10,118 nt of DNA, from assembly GCA_045616225.1 (NCBI GenBank), contig JAZLGI010000075.1, positions 1-10,118 on the forward strand. Reading direction: 5' to 3'. The position numbers and the translations under genes are program-made. Below are positions 1 through 5,921 of the stretch, piece by piece. Below the pieces are notes generated by a model, which searched no databases, was not told where the DNA came from, and worked only from the letters and a program-made list of their open reading frames with translations. Numbering within the stretch: position 1 is the first letter of the stretch; each line of letters starts with the position of its first letter. Source of the DNA: JAZLGI01 sp045616225 (GTDB lineage: Bacteria > Spirochaetota > Spirochaetia > Sphaerochaetales > Sphaerochaetaceae).

Positions 1-359
1 ATGAAATTAACATACTTAATGCCTCTTTGCTTGCAATGAAACTTTCCTATGAGAAAGTAGAAAAACAATTGCATGAGAAAGGTTTTAATGCAATTATCCT
101 TCTTGTAGACGGCAATAAAAAACCAAAAGATATTTCAATTGAATGCCAAGCCATTGTAAAAGGAGATGCAAAAATACCTGAAATCATGGCAGCTTCTATT
201 CTTGCAAAGACTGCACGTGACCGTTTTATGGGAAAAGCGGCTTTAAAATGGCCAGGATATGGTTTTGAAATTCATAAAGGTTATCCTACAGCATCCCACA
301 GACAGGCTATTAAAAAGCTGGGACCTTGTCCTATTCACAGGTTAACTTTTAAATTTTGA
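1..359 (+). CDS. rnhB: RNase HII, 3' part (5' end outside window)
   Basis: RNase HII cuts the RNA strand of RNA-DNA hybrids and single ribonucleotides left in DNA. The reading frame is open from the window edge (codon phase starting at base 3) and reads E-I-N-I-L-N-A-S-L-L-A-M, the usual RNase HII helix, so the ATG at 27 is an internal Met and not the start. Visible family motifs are LVDGN and KGDAKIPEI, which carry the third and fourth catalytic acidic residues (Asp108 and Asp126 in the E. coli enzyme), then AASILAKTARDR, HKGYPTASH and the GPCPIHR tail. The N-terminal Asp-Glu catalytic pair lies upstream and cannot be checked. About 119 codons are present, a little over half of a typical 190-210 residue protein. 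The end is normal, with the stop directly after the conserved C-terminal motif. Identification is secure. Confidence 0.95.
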   Translation, partial: EINILNASLLAMKLSYEKVEKQLHEKGFNAIILLVDGNKKPKDISIECQAIVKGDAKIPEIMAASILAKTARDRFMGKAALKWPGYGFEIHKGYPTASHRQAIKKLGPCPIHRLTFKF

Positions 360-397
360 AGGTAGATTTGAAATTTGCTCTGATATGAAAAGAATAT

Positions 398-419
398 AAA
401 AAAACTTCACGGTTTTTTT
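398..419 (+). terminator. Possible weak terminator after rnhB
   Basis: Seven A plus C (398-405) can pair with G plus seven T (412-419) around a 6-nt loop, giving a stem that ends in a T run. The stem is almost all A-U pairs, so it would be weak. Its place, 38 nt after the rnhB stop and before the next promoter-like region, suits a terminator. Confidence 0.35.
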
Positions 420-423
420 ATTG

Positions 424-454
424 TTTGAATATTTCAAATACATTAAAGTGTATT
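424..454 (+). promoter_or_regulatory. Paired inverted repeats upstream of the transketolase operon
   Basis: Two adjacent dyads are seen: TTTGAA (424-429) and TTCAAA (433-438) with a 3-nt spacer, then AATACA (437-442) and TGTATT (449-454) with a 6-nt spacer. A poor promoter match, TTGTTT (421-426), 17 nt, TAAAGT (444-449), overlaps them. This is the only upstream region available for a promoter, so an operator here is plausible. AT-rich DNA yields short dyads by chance, so confidence is low. Confidence 0.3.
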
Positions 455-480
455 AGTTAGAAAACAAAAATGGAGGATTT

Positions 481-1323
481 ATGGCAACACTTAAAAAAGA
501 AGAAATTGCTTCTTTACAGTCTTTTGCAGACAAAATAAGAAAGTATGCTCTTTTTACAATGGCCAAGCTTGGTGTAGGACACGTAGGCGGTTCTATGTCT
601 ATATGTGAGATTCTTGCCTATCTTTACGGCAAAGAAATGAATATTGATTCTAAGAACCCAAATAAAGAAGACAGGGATATGTACATTCAGTCAAAAGGAC
701 ATGCAGGTCCTGCTGTTTACAGTGCTCTTGCAATCAAAGGATTTTTCCCTGAAGAATGGTTAAATACACTTAATCAAGGTGCAACAAGATTACCAAGTCA
801 CTGTGATAAGAACCAGACACCTGGTATAGATATGAGTACAGGTTCACTAGGACAGGGACTTTCTGTTGCCTGCGGTTGTGCTTACGGAATGAAACTAAAG
901 AATTCTTCTCAGAAAATGTATGTTCTTGTTGGAGATGGAGAATCTCAGGAAGGACAGAACTGGGAAGCTGCAATGTTTGCCGCACAGAAAAAACTGGACA
1001 ACATCATTGCTATTACAGACCGCAACAAGATGCAGATAGACGGTTGTGTAGATGACATCTGCAGCCTTGGAGACCTTGCTGCAAAATGGAAAGCTTTTGG
1101 ATGGCAGGTAGAGACAGCAGACGGACATGATTTTGAAAGTATAAATAAAGCTTTTGAAGCCTGTCATAACAGCAACGGACTTCCTAAGATGATTATTATG
1201 GATACAATTAAGGGAAAAGGCTTCCCAAGACTTGAAAATCAGGTTTCCAGTCACAATGCAACTCTTACAGTTGATGAGTGTAAGGAACTTTACAACGGGG
1301 AGGGACCGGCATGGCTGAATTAA
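481..1323 (+). CDS. Transketolase, N-terminal (TPP pyrophosphate-binding) subunit
   Basis: This is the first half of a split transketolase, which moves two-carbon ketol units between sugar phosphates in the non-oxidative pentose phosphate pathway using thiamine diphosphate. The 280 residues match the transketolase N domain: GVGHVGGS with His34, SKGHAGPA with His74, GSLGQGLS at 121, and the TPP/Mg motif GDGESQEG at 151 followed about 30 residues later by ITDRN (Asn182), then MQIDG. Start ATG 481 is preceded by GGAGG at 472-476. A single-chain transketolase is about 660 residues; here the pyrimidine-binding half is the next gene, whose start overlaps this stop by 13 nt in another frame. Together they should form the active enzyme. 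Substrate cannot be fixed from sequence; paralogous two-subunit enzymes act on other sugars. Confidence 0.93.
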   Translation: MATLKKEEIASLQSFADKIRKYALFTMAKLGVGHVGGSMSICEILAYLYGKEMNIDSKNPNKEDRDMYIQSKGHAGPAVYSALAIKGFFPEEWLNTLNQGATRLPSHCDKNQTPGIDMSTGSLGQGLSVACGCAYGMKLKNSSQKMYVLVGDGESQEGQNWEAAMFAAQKKLDNIIAITDRNKMQIDGCVDDICSLGDLAAKWKAFGWQVETADGHDFESINKAFEACHNSNGLPKMIIMDTIKGKGFPRLENQVSSHNATLTVDECKELYNGEGPAWLN

Positions 1324-2258
1324 TAAAGAAAGAACTTAGAAAAGCTTATTGTGAAAAACTTATTCAACTTGCGGAAAAAGACCCAAGAGTTGTTGTTCTT
1401 GAAGCAGACCTAATGAGTGCATCCGGAACAAAGCCATTTAAGGCAGCTTATCCAGAAAGAGCAATTGATGTAGGTGTAGCAGAAGCCAACATGATTGGAG
1501 TTGCTTCAGGACTTTGTTTACAAGGCTATATTCCTTTTGCAGCAACATTTGGAAGTTTTGCCGGAAGAAGAGACTATGACCAGTTCTTCCTCTCTGCAAA
1601 CTATGCAAAACTCAATGTTAAACTTGTAGGAACAGACCCTGGTGTAAGTGCAGGTTACAACGGTGGAACTCATATGCCTTTTGAAGATGTTGGTCTTATG
1701 AGACAAATTCCTGGACTTGTAATTGTTGAACCTTCAGATGCTGTTTCTGCTTCTGCTTTTACTGAACTTCTTTATAAGCATGAAGGTTGTTGTTACATGA
1801 GACTTCATAGAAAAGATATGCCTGTTCTTTATAAAGAAGATGAAAAGTTTGAACTTGGTAAGGCAAAGATTATTTCAGAAGGTAATGATGTAACTCTCAT
1901 TGGTCTTGGTGCTGTAATGATGAATGAAGTACTCAAGGCTGCAGAAGTACTCAGAGGAGAGGGAATATCTGTAGAAGTTGTAGATGCCCTTACAATTAAG
2001 CCTTATGACAAGCAAATGATACGTGATGAAGCAAAGAAAACCGGAAGACTTGTAATTTGTGAGAATTGCAATGTAGAAGGCGGACTTGCTGCTGCAGTTT
2101 CTTCTCAGATTGTTGATGAAGAAATTAAGTGCAAATTGGGAAAAATTTCTGTCATGGATAGATTTGGACAAGTTGCAAAAGCAGATTGGCTTGTAAAGGA
2201 ATTTAACCTTTCCTGTGATGATATTGTCAAAAAAGCAAAAGAGCTTTTGAATAAATAA
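1311..2258 (+). CDS. Transketolase, C-terminal (pyrimidine-binding) subunit
   Basis: This 315-residue protein supplies the pyrimidine-binding domain and the C-terminal domain of the split transketolase begun by the previous gene. The TPP-activating glutamate is Glu58 in VGVAEANMIG, followed by IPFAATFGSFAGRR, the GGTHMPFEDVGLMRQIPG segment and VIVEPSDA; from about residue 190 comes the C-terminal domain (DVTLIGLGAVM, VVDALTIKPYD, GRLVICENCN). The start ATG at 1311 has a strong Shine-Dalgarno, GGGGAGG at 1297-1303, inside the end of the N subunit gene, so the two subunits can be made in matched amounts by coupled translation. The gene ends 10 nt before a strong terminator, so the pair forms a closed operon. 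Both halves end at a natural domain border, which argues against one gene broken by a frameshift. Confidence 0.93.
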   Translation: MAELIKKELRKAYCEKLIQLAEKDPRVVVLEADLMSASGTKPFKAAYPERAIDVGVAEANMIGVASGLCLQGYIPFAATFGSFAGRRDYDQFFLSANYAKLNVKLVGTDPGVSAGYNGGTHMPFEDVGLMRQIPGLVIVEPSDAVSASAFTELLYKHEGCCYMRLHRKDMPVLYKEDEKFELGKAKIISEGNDVTLIGLGAVMMNEVLKAAEVLRGEGISVEVVDALTIKPYDKQMIRDEAKKTGRLVICENCNVEGGLAAAVSSQIVDEEIKCKLGKISVMDRFGQVAKADWLVKEFNLSCDDIVKKAKELLNK

Positions 2259-2267
2259 AGTTTAAAA

Positions 2268-2303
2268 GGGGTTGCAACTTTTGTTGCAACCTCAATTATT
2301 TTT
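2268..2303 (+). terminator. Intrinsic terminator of the transketolase operon
   Basis: A perfect 9-bp stem, GGTTGCAAC (2270-2278) with GTTGCAACC (2283-2291), encloses a TTTT loop and is extended by a G-T and a G-C pair. A T-rich tract (2296-2303) follows. It starts 10 nt after the stop codon of the C subunit. Confidence 0.88.
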
Positions 2304-2312
2304 ATAAGGTAC

Positions 2313-2341
2313 TTTTCAAAACTTTTACAATTTGTTATATT
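2313..2341 (+). promoter_or_regulatory. Promoter of tRNA-Gly
   Basis: TTTTCA (2313-2318, 4 of 6 to the sigma70 -35 box) is followed after 17 nt by TATATT (2336-2341, 5 of 6), preceded by TG at the extended -10 position (2333-2334). The predicted start near 2348 leaves a 5' leader of about 15 nt before the mature tRNA at 2363. The spacer contains TTACAATTT (2325-2333), a 9-mer that recurs twice in front of smc. Confidence 0.65.
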
Positions 2342-2362
2342 CCTTTGAGTAAAACAAAGCGT

Positions 2363-2433
2363 GCGCTTGTGGTATAACGGTATTACCTCAGCCCTCCAAG
2401 CTGAAGACGCGGGTTCGACTCCCGTCGGGCGCT
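2363..2433 (+). tRNA. tRNA-Gly (anticodon TCC)
   Basis: A 71-nt cloverleaf folds with acceptor GCGCTTG/CGGGCGC (two G-U pairs), D arm GTAT/TTAC with the GG loop, anticodon stem TCAGC/GCTGA, and T arm GCGGG/CCCGT with loop TTCGACT. The anticodon TCC lies at 2395-2397 and reads GGN codons, chiefly GGA. G1-C72, C2-G71, C35, C36 and the discriminator U73 are the usual bacterial glycine identity elements. The CCA end is not encoded. Position 33 (base 2394) is C instead of the near-universal U, and the 13-22 pair is a T-T mismatch. It sits between its own promoter and terminator, so it is a single-gene unit. Confidence 0.95.
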
Positions 2434-2440
2434 TAGAACT

Positions 2441-2464
2441 AACCACTCTTTTGAGTGGTTTTTT
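2441..2464 (+). terminator. Intrinsic terminator after tRNA-Gly
   Basis: AACCACTC (2441-2448) pairs perfectly with GAGTGGTT (2453-2460) around a TTTT loop, and T residues continue to 2464. It begins 7 nt after the tRNA and ends 15 nt before the start codon of the PUR-domain gene. Confidence 0.88.
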
Positions 2465-2479
2465 ATTAAGGAAATGATT

Positions 2480-2722
2480 ATGGGACAGCGTGGTGAAGTC
2501 TTTTCTACAAGAATGGTAACTTCTGACAGAACTTATTTTTTTAATGTTAAAGAAAACTATAAGGGTGACCTTTATTTGAATATTGTAGAAAGCAAAGGTA
2601 CAGAGAATGAGGGAAAATTCATTCGTCAGAGTATAATTGTTTATCCTGAAGATCTTGGAGAGTTTATTCACAATTTCCAGAAGTCTGTTGATTTTGTCAA
2701 ACAGAATGCAACTAAGAAATAA
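2480..2722 (+). CDS. PUR-domain DNA/RNA-binding protein (BpuR-like, DUF3276)
   Basis: An 80-residue protein with one PUR repeat, the beta-sheet-plus-helix fold that binds single- and double-stranded nucleic acid. The features seen are the N-terminal GEVFS, the SDRTYFFNVKEN strand, DLYLNIVESK, RQSIIVYPEDLGEF and an amphipathic last helix. In Borrelia burgdorferi the homologue BpuR binds DNA and RNA and alters expression of target genes; that is family knowledge and the role here is inferred. Start choice: ATG at 2480 lies about 6 nt after the Shine-Dalgarno AAGGAA (2468-2473), while the in-frame ATG at 2474 touches it, so 2480 is preferred; family members also begin near M-G-x-R-G-E-V. No promoter fits between the tRNA terminator and this gene. 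Confidence 0.88.
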   Translation: MGQRGEVFSTRMVTSDRTYFFNVKENYKGDLYLNIVESKGTENEGKFIRQSIIVYPEDLGEFIHNFQKSVDFVKQNATKK

Positions 2723-2791
2723 TACAATAGAGTACTAAACTTTATACAGGGCTGTAACAAAAGTCATTGACTGAGTTGCAGTCCTTTACTA

Positions 2792-2955
2792 TTTTTAGGT
2801 CCAGATTGCCGTTTTGACATTTTGGACTGAAATTTTTAGGTCCAAATTGCCGTTTTGGCATTTTGGACTTAACTTTTTAAGTCCAATTTGCAGTTTCCTG
2901 ATTTTGGACTTAACTTTTTAAGTCCAGATTGCCGTTTCTTGATTTTGGACTTAAC
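2792..2955. repeat. Four 41-bp tandem repeats with internal dyads
   Basis: Four units of exactly 41 bp start at 2792, 2833, 2874 and 2915; each opens with TTTTTA(A/G)GTCCA and ends with TTTTGGACT. A shortened fifth unit start (TTTTAAG) lies at 2956. Across unit borders 2-3 and 3-4, TGGACTTAA pairs with TTAAGTCCA over a 4-nt CTTT loop (2864-2885 and 2905-2926), so the array can form tight 9-bp hairpins. Units 1-2 carry weaker versions. Middle parts vary slightly (TTGCCG or TTGCAG, then different 3-4 base blocks). The 41-bp period is not a multiple of three, which argues against a coding repeat. Function unknown; possible roles are transcript end, protein-binding array or replication-slippage product. 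Confidence 0.9.
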
Positions 2956-3031
2956 TTTTAAGCCTACTTATAAGGCAAAAATAGTGACGTTTTAATTCTT
3001 TTTGAAAGAAGTTGAACACTGCTTAAGTAAT

Positions 3032-3067
3032 TACAATTTTCCTAAATTGTGTTTTATGTTACAATTT
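3032..3067 (+). promoter_or_regulatory. smc upstream region: ACAATTT half-sites and -10-like box
   Basis: Three 7-bp half-sites lie in alternating orientation: ACAATTT (3033-3039), AAATTGT (3044-3050) and ACAATTT (3061-3067). The first two form a dyad with a 4-nt spacer, the last two a dyad with a 10-nt spacer. TACAAT at 3060-3065 (5 of 6 to the -10 consensus) would put transcription start at about 3072, the A of the smc ATG. A good -35 box is not visible at the matching distance (TTTTCC, 3037-3042). A second TACAAT lies at 3032-3037. Assignment as promoter is tentative. Confidence 0.4.
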
Positions 3068-3071
3068 AATC

Positions 3072-5864
3072 ATGTTTTTGAAATCCGTTGAATTATTTGG
3101 TTTTAAATCATTTGCAGACCGTACAAAGTTTGAGTTTACAGATGGAATTACAAGTCTTCTGGGACCAAACGGAAGCGGAAAAAGCAATGTAGTAGACTCT
3201 GTAAAATGGGTATTGGGTACACAATCTCTTTCTGCAGTCAGAGCCGGTAAACGTGAAGATGTTATTTTCAACGGTACAGATACCAGAAAACCAATGCCAA
3301 TGTGTGAAGTAAAACTCACACTTAATAATGAAGACGGAATTCTTAATTTTGGCGCAACAGAAGTTGAAATTATGAGAAGAATGAACAGAGACGGTGAAAA
3401 TGAGTATTTCATTAACCATGAAAAAGTTCTTCTCAGAAATGTCAGAGAACTGTTCATGGATACCGGTGTTGGAAAGGCTGCATACAGTATTCTTGAACAA
3501 GGCAAAATAGATCAGATTCTTTCACTTAAACCTGAAGATAGAAGATACATCTTTGAAGAAGCTGCAGGAATTTCCAAGTTTAAAGTTCAAAGTGAAGAAG
3601 CATCAAGAAAACTCCAGAAAACAGATGAAAACCTTGCTCAAGTAGAAATACTTCTCAAAGAAGCAGAGAAAACTTATACCAGCAGAAAAATTCAGATGGA
3701 AAGAGTTATCAGAAGAAAAGAACTTGATGCTCAAAAAGAAAAACTTGAAGTAGAATTGCAACTTTCAAATGTTCAAAGCCTCAAAAAACTTAACTCTGTT
3801 AGAGAAGAGGAAAAGAAAAATGCAGAAGCAGAACAACTGCAGATAGATAATGAACTTTCTTCTAAAAGAGAACTCATGAGTGAAGGGCAACACGAAATAG
3901 AAGTCCTTAAAGAAGAACGTGACAGGATAAACATTCAAATTCACAGCTGTAAAGGAAAAGAAGATACAGCTAAACACGATATAGAGTTTTATAACGAAAA
4001 ATTTTCAGAAGCAAAATTAAGAACAAAGGCTGCACGTGACCAGGCTCAGAACATGGGAGAAAAACTCTCAAGAGAAAGAGCTAATTACGAAAACAGAGTT
4101 GCAGAGTATGAAAATATAGTTACTTCTCTTGAACAGACAAAACTAAATATTGTCAAAACTGCAGAAGAAATAGAAAAACTTGAAGCAGACAGCATTATTC
4201 ATGAGACAGATATAGAAAAGCTTCAGGAAGAAAACGAAAGTTTCTCAGATGTAAGGCTTGAAATATCAAAGAAAATTTCTGAACTGGCAAATGAAATTGC
4301 CAATAGGCTTGAAGAGAACATAAAGGGAAGCGGTTATAGTACAACATTAAGAACAAAAACAGAAAAAACATTCTTCAATGAGCTTAATAAAGCAAAAACA
4401 ATACTAAATGAAAGAATAGAGTTTTTAAAAGGTGTTATTTCCGTAGACTTTGATAAAAACGTTTTTTTGAAAGCTATTGAGGAAACAGATGAAGTTCTCA
4501 GAACAGAATTGGACGAAATCAAAGGCCTGTTTCAAGAGTACAGCGGAACAATTCCTACTTTCTTAGACGAATTCATGACACCTGAAGGTACACTCTCAAA
4601 GAAAGAAGACTTGGATAAAAAACTTCAGAAAACTTATGATATAGAGACCCAAAACAGACGTAAAATAGAATTACTCAAAGAAGAAAATGACAGACTCAAA
4701 AACCTTCTGATACTTAAAAAATCTGATTTGCAAGACCTCCATTTGGAAGAAGCCCAGTACAGGACAAAGGCAGAAAGCCTCAAATCACACATTCAGGAAA
4801 TTAAAGACCTGCTAAAAGAAACAGAGCTGGATTTTTCAACAATATCAAGAACCATTGAAATAGAAGAATCAAGAACAAATGAAGTATTGGAAAAGATAGA
4901 CAGCACAAAAGAAACCCTGCTGGAAATACAGCAAAGAATAGAAACACTCAACCAAGAATACTTTGAAATAGGCTCACAGATAGACCTCAAAAGTGTTTCA
5001 ATGTTTGAGCAAAACAAAGACTTCCAGGAAAAGTTCGATAGAAAACAAAAACTCATTGAAATCATTGCCACACAAAATGCCAACATTGGCGCAGTAAATG
5101 AAATAATACAAAAGACTTACAATGACTTCTTTGACAACACCGGAAAATCACTTAAAGAATTTGACAACCATGAAGTTACAGAAGATGTAGGTGAACTCAA
5201 AAATCAATTGGAAACAGTAAAAACAAAACTTCTCAACCTTGGAATTATAAATTACATGGCAGAAGATGAGTACAATGAAGCAAAAAAGAATTATGACTTC
5301 TACTCAAAGAACATGAATGATTTGGTAAAGGCAAAGGATGACCTTCTTGAAGTTCTTGAAGAAATCAAAACAAGAAGTGAAGAAATGTTCCTGGAAACTT
5401 ATAAACAAATTTCAGAAGCCTTTGAAGAAATGTTCAAAGCACTCTTTGGAGGTGGAAGAGCGCAACTCACATTGTCAGATGAAACAAATGTACTAGAATC
5501 AGGAATAGAAATCCTTGCTCAACCGCCTGGAAAGAAACTTACACACCTGCCACTTTTATCAGGTGGAGAAAAGGCACTTACAGCAGTTGCATTATTATTT
5601 GCTACATATAAAGTTAAACCGTCTCCATTCTGTATTTTGGATGAAATAGATGCAGCTTTGGACGCACATAACATAGGTGCTTTTATTCAGGTGCTCAAAC
5701 AATTTGATGACAAGAGCCAGTTTATTATAATTACACACAGTAAACACACTGTCATGGGAAGTAATTGTCTTTTGGGCGTAACACAGGAAGAACTTGGAGT
5801 TTCCAAGATGGTAGGTTACAAACTTGAAGACATAAAAGGCAGCAGAAACCGTGAATTAAAGTAA
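3072..5864 (+). CDS. smc: SMC chromosome condensation ATPase, short form
   Basis: SMC is the ATPase of bacterial condensin, which extrudes DNA loops and helps separate sister chromosomes with ScpA and ScpB (not in this window). The N head (about 1-170) has the start MFLKSVELFGFKSFADRT, Walker A GPNGSGKS at 31-38, the Q-loop region LEQGKID and FEEAAGISK at 161. The C head (about 783-930) has LFGGG, the signature LLSGGEK (Ser830) and Walker B CILDEID with Asp857-Glu858. Two coiled-coil arms of about 275 residues each flank a short middle segment (454-510). The length, 930 residues, is well under the roughly 1150-1190 usual for SMC, and I cannot recognise the normal globular hinge of about 120 residues. 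Start ATG 3072 fits the family N-terminus but has no Shine-Dalgarno. Next downstream is ffh, from which it is separated by a small terminator-like hairpin. Confidence 0.96.
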   Translation: MFLKSVELFGFKSFADRTKFEFTDGITSLLGPNGSGKSNVVDSVKWVLGTQSLSAVRAGKREDVIFNGTDTRKPMPMCEVKLTLNNEDGILNFGATEVEIMRRMNRDGENEYFINHEKVLLRNVRELFMDTGVGKAAYSILEQGKIDQILSLKPEDRRYIFEEAAGISKFKVQSEEASRKLQKTDENLAQVEILLKEAEKTYTSRKIQMERVIRRKELDAQKEKLEVELQLSNVQSLKKLNSVREEEKKNAEAEQLQIDNELSSKRELMSEGQHEIEVLKEERDRINIQIHSCKGKEDTAKHDIEFYNEKFSEAKLRTKAARDQAQNMGEKLSRERANYENRVAEYENIVTSLEQTKLNIVKTAEEIEKLEADSIIHETDIEKLQEENESFSDVRLEISKKISELANEIANRLEENIKGSGYSTTLRTKTEKTFFNELNKAKTILNERIEFLKGVISVDFDKNVFLKAIEETDEVLRTELDEIKGLFQEYSGTIPTFLDEFMTPEGTLSKKEDLDKKLQKTYDIETQNRRKIELLKEENDRLKNLLILKKSDLQDLHLEEAQYRTKAESLKSHIQEIKDLLKETELDFSTISRTIEIEESRTNEVLEKIDSTKETLLEIQQRIETLNQEYFEIGSQIDLKSVSMFEQNKDFQEKFDRKQKLIEIIATQNANIGAVNEIIQKTYNDFFDNTGKSLKEFDNHEVTEDVGELKNQLETVKTKLLNLGIINYMAEDEYNEAKKNYDFYSKNMNDLVKAKDDLLEVLEEIKTRSEEMFLETYKQISEAFEEMFKALFGGGRAQLTLSDETNVLESGIEILAQPPGKKLTHLPLLSGGEKALTAVALLFATYKVKPSPFCILDEIDAALDAHNIGAFIQVLKQFDDKSQFIIITHSKHTVMGSNCLLGVTQEELGVSKMVGYKLEDIKGSRNRELK

Positions 5865-5872
5865 CGGTTTTT
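5846..5872 (+). terminator. Terminator-like hairpin across the smc stop codon
   Basis: AAACCGT (5846-5852) pairs perfectly with ACGGTTT (5864-5870) around an 11-nt loop, and the T run continues to 5872. The smc stop codon (5862-5864) lies in the loop and right arm, so the terminator is built into the end of the gene. The stem is only 7 bp, so it may be partial. Confidence 0.5.
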
Positions 5873-5882
5873 ATAATTCAAA

Positions 5883-5911
5883 TTGACTAAATAAGTTAAA
5901 TAATATATACA
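5883..5911 (+). promoter_or_regulatory. Promoter of the ffh operon
   Basis: TTGACT (5883-5888, 5 of 6 to the -35 consensus) is followed after exactly 17 nt by TATACA (5906-5911, 4 of 6). Transcription would start near 5918, only about 4 nt before the ffh ATG at 5922. No Shine-Dalgarno can fit in that space. Confidence 0.6.
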
Positions 5912-5921
5912 TTTTCTCTGT

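Larger units (their letters stand above)
2723..3071. other. 349-bp intergenic region between the PUR gene and smc
   Basis: No coding frame is supported here. From left to right it holds a short palindrome TACAG-GG-CTGTA (2745-2756), a small hairpin GACTG/CAGTC (2769-2783), the 41-bp tandem repeat array (2792-2955) ending in a partial fifth unit, a weak GCCT/AGGC dyad (2962-2976), and the AT-rich region with ACAATTT half-sites just before smc. No clear terminator for the PUR gene was found unless the 2769-2783 hairpin or the repeat hairpins serve as one. Confidence 0.75.

Noticed and set aside
27..359. ATG at 27 as start of a separate 110-residue protein
   Set aside because: The frame is open further upstream and encodes the conserved RNase HII helix, so this Met is internal.
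481..2258. Single transketolase gene broken by a frameshift
   Set aside because: Each half ends at a domain border, the second has its own ATG and a strong Shine-Dalgarno, and split forms are common.
2105..2671. 188-codon open frame on the minus strand
   Set aside because: It runs across the end of the transketolase gene, two terminators and the tRNA, has no homology I can see and no ribosome site; it is an antisense shadow.
2745..2756. Palindrome TACAG-GG-CTGTA after the PUR gene as an operator
   Set aside because: It is short, single-copy and not at a promoter I can identify; chance is likely.
2814..2819. TTGACA as a -35 box in repeat unit 1
   Set aside because: No -10 match lies 15-19 nt downstream, and the other units lack this hexamer.
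2792..2955. CRISPR array
   Set aside because: The whole 41-bp unit is conserved, with no unrelated spacers, and no cas gene is near.
2956..3071. parS or DnaA boxes near smc
   Set aside because: I looked for TGTTTCACGTGAAACA-like and TTATCCACA-like sites and saw none.
3059..3505. 148-codon open frame on the minus strand
   Set aside because: It is antisense to the most conserved part of smc (Walker A region) and has no recognisable protein features.
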